Assembly (NCBI GenBank): GCA_016781725.1 | Contig: JADDPU010000051.1 | Coordinates: 1 to 18,784, forward strand | DNA length: 18,784 nt | Direction of reading: 5' to 3' | DNA from: Rubrobacter sp. | Lineage (GTDB): Bacteria; Actinomycetota; Rubrobacteria; Rubrobacterales; Rubrobacteraceae | Part shown: one piece after another, positions 16,407-18,784 of the stretch | How the letters are laid out: each line of letters opens with the position of its first letter | How positions within the stretch are numbered: position 1 is the first letter of the stretch | The notes under the pieces: model-generated | Seen by the model: only the letters and a program-made list of their open reading frames with translations | What the model was told of the DNA's origin: nothing | The model's database searches: none | Translations under genes and position numbers: made by a program

Positions 16407-17026
16407 GAGACGAAAGCGGGTTCACCTTTCCCGAGATGCTGGTGACCATCATGGTTATGACCACCACGATGCTCGCGCTCTACTCGATTTTCGATATGAG
16501 CCTGCGGGTGTTCAGCTTCGGCAACGACAAGACAGAGGCGGTCGAGAACGCTCGTCTGGGGCTGGAGAAGATGGAACGTGAGATAAGGGCTGCTTACCCT
16601 TACGACAAGGCCGCGGGCAATAGCACCTTATTCACTTCCTGGACCGCCAATTCGATCACCTTCGGAAACGATCTCGACGGGAACAGGAAAATAGAGTGTT
16701 CATCTCTCGGGGTACCCCCGTGCGAGGTCATTTCTTACAGCGTCTACCAGCCGTCCGGCGGGTCCACTTACGCTCTGGGTAGGGCAAACAGTAGTGCAGG
16801 GACTCTCCAGCCGGTGGTCGAGTTCGTTGACTACGTGGACTCCTCGAATACGGGGCTAAAGTTCCGCTACTTCGAGAGGGACGGCGTTACGGAGATACTG
16901 CCCGGCGGTAACGAATCGAGGATAACCATAGTGAAGGTCGAGCTCAGAACAAAGGTTCAGCGCGGAGCCCAGCCCGGCACCCAGACCCTTACCACCGACG
17001 TCGCTTTGAGGAATCGGGTTAACTGA
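16388..17026 (+). CDS. Minor pilin, GspJ/PilW-like
   Basis: A 212-aa prepilin with the leader MRERLLRDESG, then FTFPEMLVTIMVMTTTMLALY, with a cleavage Gly and Glu at +5. The segment NARLGLEKMEREIRAAYPYD is the hallmark region of GspJ/PilW pseudopilins, and the rest is strand-rich. Two cysteines (IECSS, PPCEV) lie close together and may pair after export. The start is GTG 16388, four nt after an ideal GAAGGAGG site (16376-16383), inside the end of the previous gene. Its TGA overlaps the ATG of the next gene (TGATG). Confidence 0.88.
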   Translation: MRERLLRDESGFTFPEMLVTIMVMTTTMLALYSIFDMSLRVFSFGNDKTEAVENARLGLEKMEREIRAAYPYDKAAGNSTLFTSWTANSITFGNDLDGNRKIECSSLGVPPCEVISYSVYQPSGGSTYALGRANSSAGTLQPVVEFVDYVDSSNTGLKFRYFERDGVTEILPGGNESRITIVKVELRTKVQRGAQPGTQTLTTDVALRNRVN

Positions 17027-18507
17027 TGATCGAAAGGTTCAGAAGAGGCGAAGAAGGCATAGCTATGGGGCTGACCGTTGTCATGATCGTGTTGATCGGG
17101 GTCATGGGGACCGGGCTACTGGTTTTTGTGCGGAACGATCTCGAGGCCGTGGTCGAGGTCAACCAGGGACAGAGGGCCATGGACATCGCAGACGCCGGAG
17201 TACAGGCGGCAAAGGCGCAGCTGCTGGCCGACAAGATACCGGCACACTACGACGTGGATGATCTGGTGAGTCAGGTGTTCATCGATTCGCTTTGTAACAT
17301 AGATCCGAGTGATGTTTATCCTGGTAAAGAGGAAGCCATCCCCCGCAACCCGCCGACGGAGAACTGGTCTCCCGAGTTCGGGGGCCAGACTCGAACCTTC
17401 GCGGGCGGCCAATTCAACGTCACCATCCGGTGGATGACTTGGAATCCTCTGGCGCCGCAGACGTGTAGGGCGCCCGTGGCGAATTTGACGGACGCCGTTC
17501 CGGGAGGCACCCACTACTTCAAGGTGATCTCGACCGGCCTCTACCCGGCGGACGGAAGCGGCGCGAAGCGCAGGATCGAGACCATCTACTCCACCTACGA
17601 CTTGAACGTGCCGCGCGCGTACTACACGCCCGGCCCCATAACTATCAGCGGGACGGCTTGCATTGACAGCGTGAGCCTGTTTAGCCTGAGCAGCGTCACG
17701 TTCAACGGCAACGGCGGGTGTCAGGATGCTCTGGGGACCAATTTGAACAGCCACCTCAAGGGCACCGACCTGGCCTACGGTGACTGGAACGATTCTCCGT
17801 CTGACAAGTTCAATAAGACGGGCCGCAAGGACGCTTCGGGACTCTCCGTTACGGACGCTGGCATCGGGACGGCGGGAACGATCACCGGCTCCCCGCGGCT
17901 CGGGACGCGCGACTTCGACTCCACCACGACCCCGAGTTTCGTTCAGACGCCATCCGACCCCCAGGGCACGGACGAGATAACCTTCCCCTTCGACCTCAGG
18001 AGCCAGCCCGACGCGGACCGCCTGTGCGATGAGGCCAGGGCACAGGGCAATTACGAGGAGTACACGACCACGGGCAACCAGAGCCTGACGAGCTGGCCCG
18101 CCGACTCCTCCCACACCACGGTCGTGTGCAAGGTGTTCAAGAACACAAGCAGCTCTAACAAACTTATATGGAGCGTGGGTGGAACCGAGGATCTGACCGA
18201 CCCCTACGTGGGCTGCAAGGGACCTGTCCAGAAGGGCACGCTGGTGATCAGGGGCGGTAACTTCGAGACCAAGTCGAACACGGCGCTCTTCCAGGGGGTA
18301 GTGGTGGTCCGGGGAGCGGAGGGAACGGAAGGTACGGACCTTGGTTCTTCCACCGACACAGGCAACACCTGCCTGGACGGCTTCGTAAACGCCACGAGCG
18401 AGATAAAGATAGCCGGGACGGTGAGGCCGTCCACTTCTCTAGAGGCTAACAACCGGCCCGGTTTTTACGGCGTCAGAACTTGGAGTTGGCGGGAGCTCTA
18501 TGAGTGA
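17026..18507 (+). CDS. Large PilX/GspK-like minor pilin with eight cysteines
   Basis: A 493-aa protein, much larger than typical PilX (about 150-200 aa). The leader MIERFRRGEEG precedes IAMGLTVVMIVLIGVMGTGL, a pilin-like hydrophobic helix. Position +5 is Leu, not Glu, as expected for GspK-type tip pseudopilins. The next stretch (NQGQRAMDIADAGVQAAKAQ) matches the PilX N-terminal domain. The remaining region of about 400 aa is Ser/Thr/Gly/Asn-rich and strand-like, without a recognised domain. It contains eight cysteines, an even number compatible with four disulfides outside the cell. ATG 17026 overlaps the previous stop. It may cap the pilus and could carry an adhesive domain; that is speculation. 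Confidence 0.85.
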   Translation: MIERFRRGEEGIAMGLTVVMIVLIGVMGTGLLVFVRNDLEAVVEVNQGQRAMDIADAGVQAAKAQLLADKIPAHYDVDDLVSQVFIDSLCNIDPSDVYPGKEEAIPRNPPTENWSPEFGGQTRTFAGGQFNVTIRWMTWNPLAPQTCRAPVANLTDAVPGGTHYFKVISTGLYPADGSGAKRRIETIYSTYDLNVPRAYYTPGPITISGTACIDSVSLFSLSSVTFNGNGGCQDALGTNLNSHLKGTDLAYGDWNDSPSDKFNKTGRKDASGLSVTDAGIGTAGTITGSPRLGTRDFDSTTTPSFVQTPSDPQGTDEITFPFDLRSQPDADRLCDEARAQGNYEEYTTTGNQSLTSWPADSSHTTVVCKVFKNTSSSNKLIWSVGGTEDLTDPYVGCKGPVQKGTLVIRGGNFETKSNTALFQGVVVVRGAEGTEGTDLGSSTDTGNTCLDGFVNATSEIKIAGTVRPSTSLEANNRPGFYGVRTWSWRELYE

Positions 18508-18648
18508 GCTCTAACTAGGCCGTCCCCGCTTTTCTTCGTCCTCAAAGAGGCTGTCCACGGGGCCGTCGGGGTCGAGGGCGTGGGGGCTACGCGGGCAGAG
18601 TAGCAGTTTGGGTATAGCGTCTCGCGCGTTGCATCGGCAGCCACGAGC

Positions 18649-18654
18649 TAGAAT
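18649..18654 (+). promoter_or_regulatory. Possible -10 element near the right edge
   Basis: TAGAAT (5/6 to TATAAT) lies nine nt before an ATG at 18663 that is in frame with the partial gene at 18696. A leaderless start at 18663 is therefore an alternative. No well-spaced -35 is seen. Confidence 0.3.
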
Positions 18655-18695
18655 GAGAATGGATGACAAGTGGGAGAGAGAGATCGGCAACCACG

Positions 18696-18784
18696 ATGAG
18701 CATGATCGGACGTTTCGTGTCTCGTTTGCGGCCTCTGACCGCCTCGGCCCACGCGCCGCGGCGCGACGGGCAAGCCGGCGTGGG
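18696..18784 (+). CDS. Start of an unidentified gene cut by the window edge (PilM?)
   Basis: A frame with no stop runs to the end of the window. From ATG 18696 the first 29 residues (MSMIGRFVSRLRP..., then an Arg/Gly-rich stretch) are visible. An in-frame ATG at 18663 would add 11 residues. The location, just after a complete minor pilin set, and the short basic N-terminus would suit a pilus assembly gene such as pilM, but no diagnostic motif is reached. A second open frame from ATG 18659 also runs to the edge and cannot be excluded. Confidence 0.4.
   Translation, partial: MSMIGRFVSRLRPLTASAHAPRRDGQAGV

Noticed and set aside
17116..18114. 332-aa minus-strand frame opposite the PilX/GspK-like gene
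   Set aside because: Antisense to a gene with a clear pilin N-terminus and coupled start; no motif of its own.

Overview
This is an 18.8-kb chromosomal window from a GC-rich bacterium. Gene content, very frequent TTG/GTG starts and tightly overlapping genes point to the Actinomycetota, most likely the deep-branching Rubrobacter lineage. That assignment is inferred from gene content and style; no rRNA is present to confirm it. I see no tRNA, rRNA, CRISPR array or intact mobile element.

Region 1 (1-3353): a minus-strand aspS whose residues suggest a non-discriminating aspartyl-tRNA synthetase, then a divergently transcribed lipoprotein that appears to combine a thioredoxin-like fold with a lamin-tail-like domain.

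Region 2 (3416-6209): sulfur transfer. A NifS/IscS-type cysteine desulfurase is followed by a 27-codon leader ORF and by one gene encoding an IscU-type Fe-S scaffold fused to the tRNA 2-thiouridylase MnmA. The desulfurase, a sulfur/Fe-S carrier and the tRNA thiolase are therefore adjacent, and two of them are covalently linked.

Region 3 (6210-8022): a four-gene operon, YtxG-like (DUF948), YtxH-like, a 93-aa degenerate RsbW/SpoIIAB-like protein, and a SigB/SigF-family sigma factor. Each start overlaps the preceding stop. Upstream lies a GTTATA-N12-GGGTAT element resembling sigma-B promoters, overlapping a perfect TATAAT. I infer an autoregulated general-stress sigma module whose anti-sigma-like partner has lost the ATP-binding Asn and the C-terminal half of the fold.

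Region 4 (8040-13092): housekeeping genes alaS (leaderless-looking), ruvX/yqgF (no standard start codon available), mltG and aroE.

Region 5 (13093-18784): a 458-nt gap, then type IV pilus/type II secretion genes: prepilin peptidase, an Rcp1-type single-domain response regulator, four overlapping minor pilin genes in GspH-I-J-K-like order (the last is large and carries eight cysteines), and the start of another gene running off the window.

The most novel points are the IscU-MnmA fusion with its altered cysteine set and leader ORF, and the degenerate anti-sigma-like gene in a YtxG-YtxH-sigma operon. All assignments come from reading motifs by eye; no searches were run.
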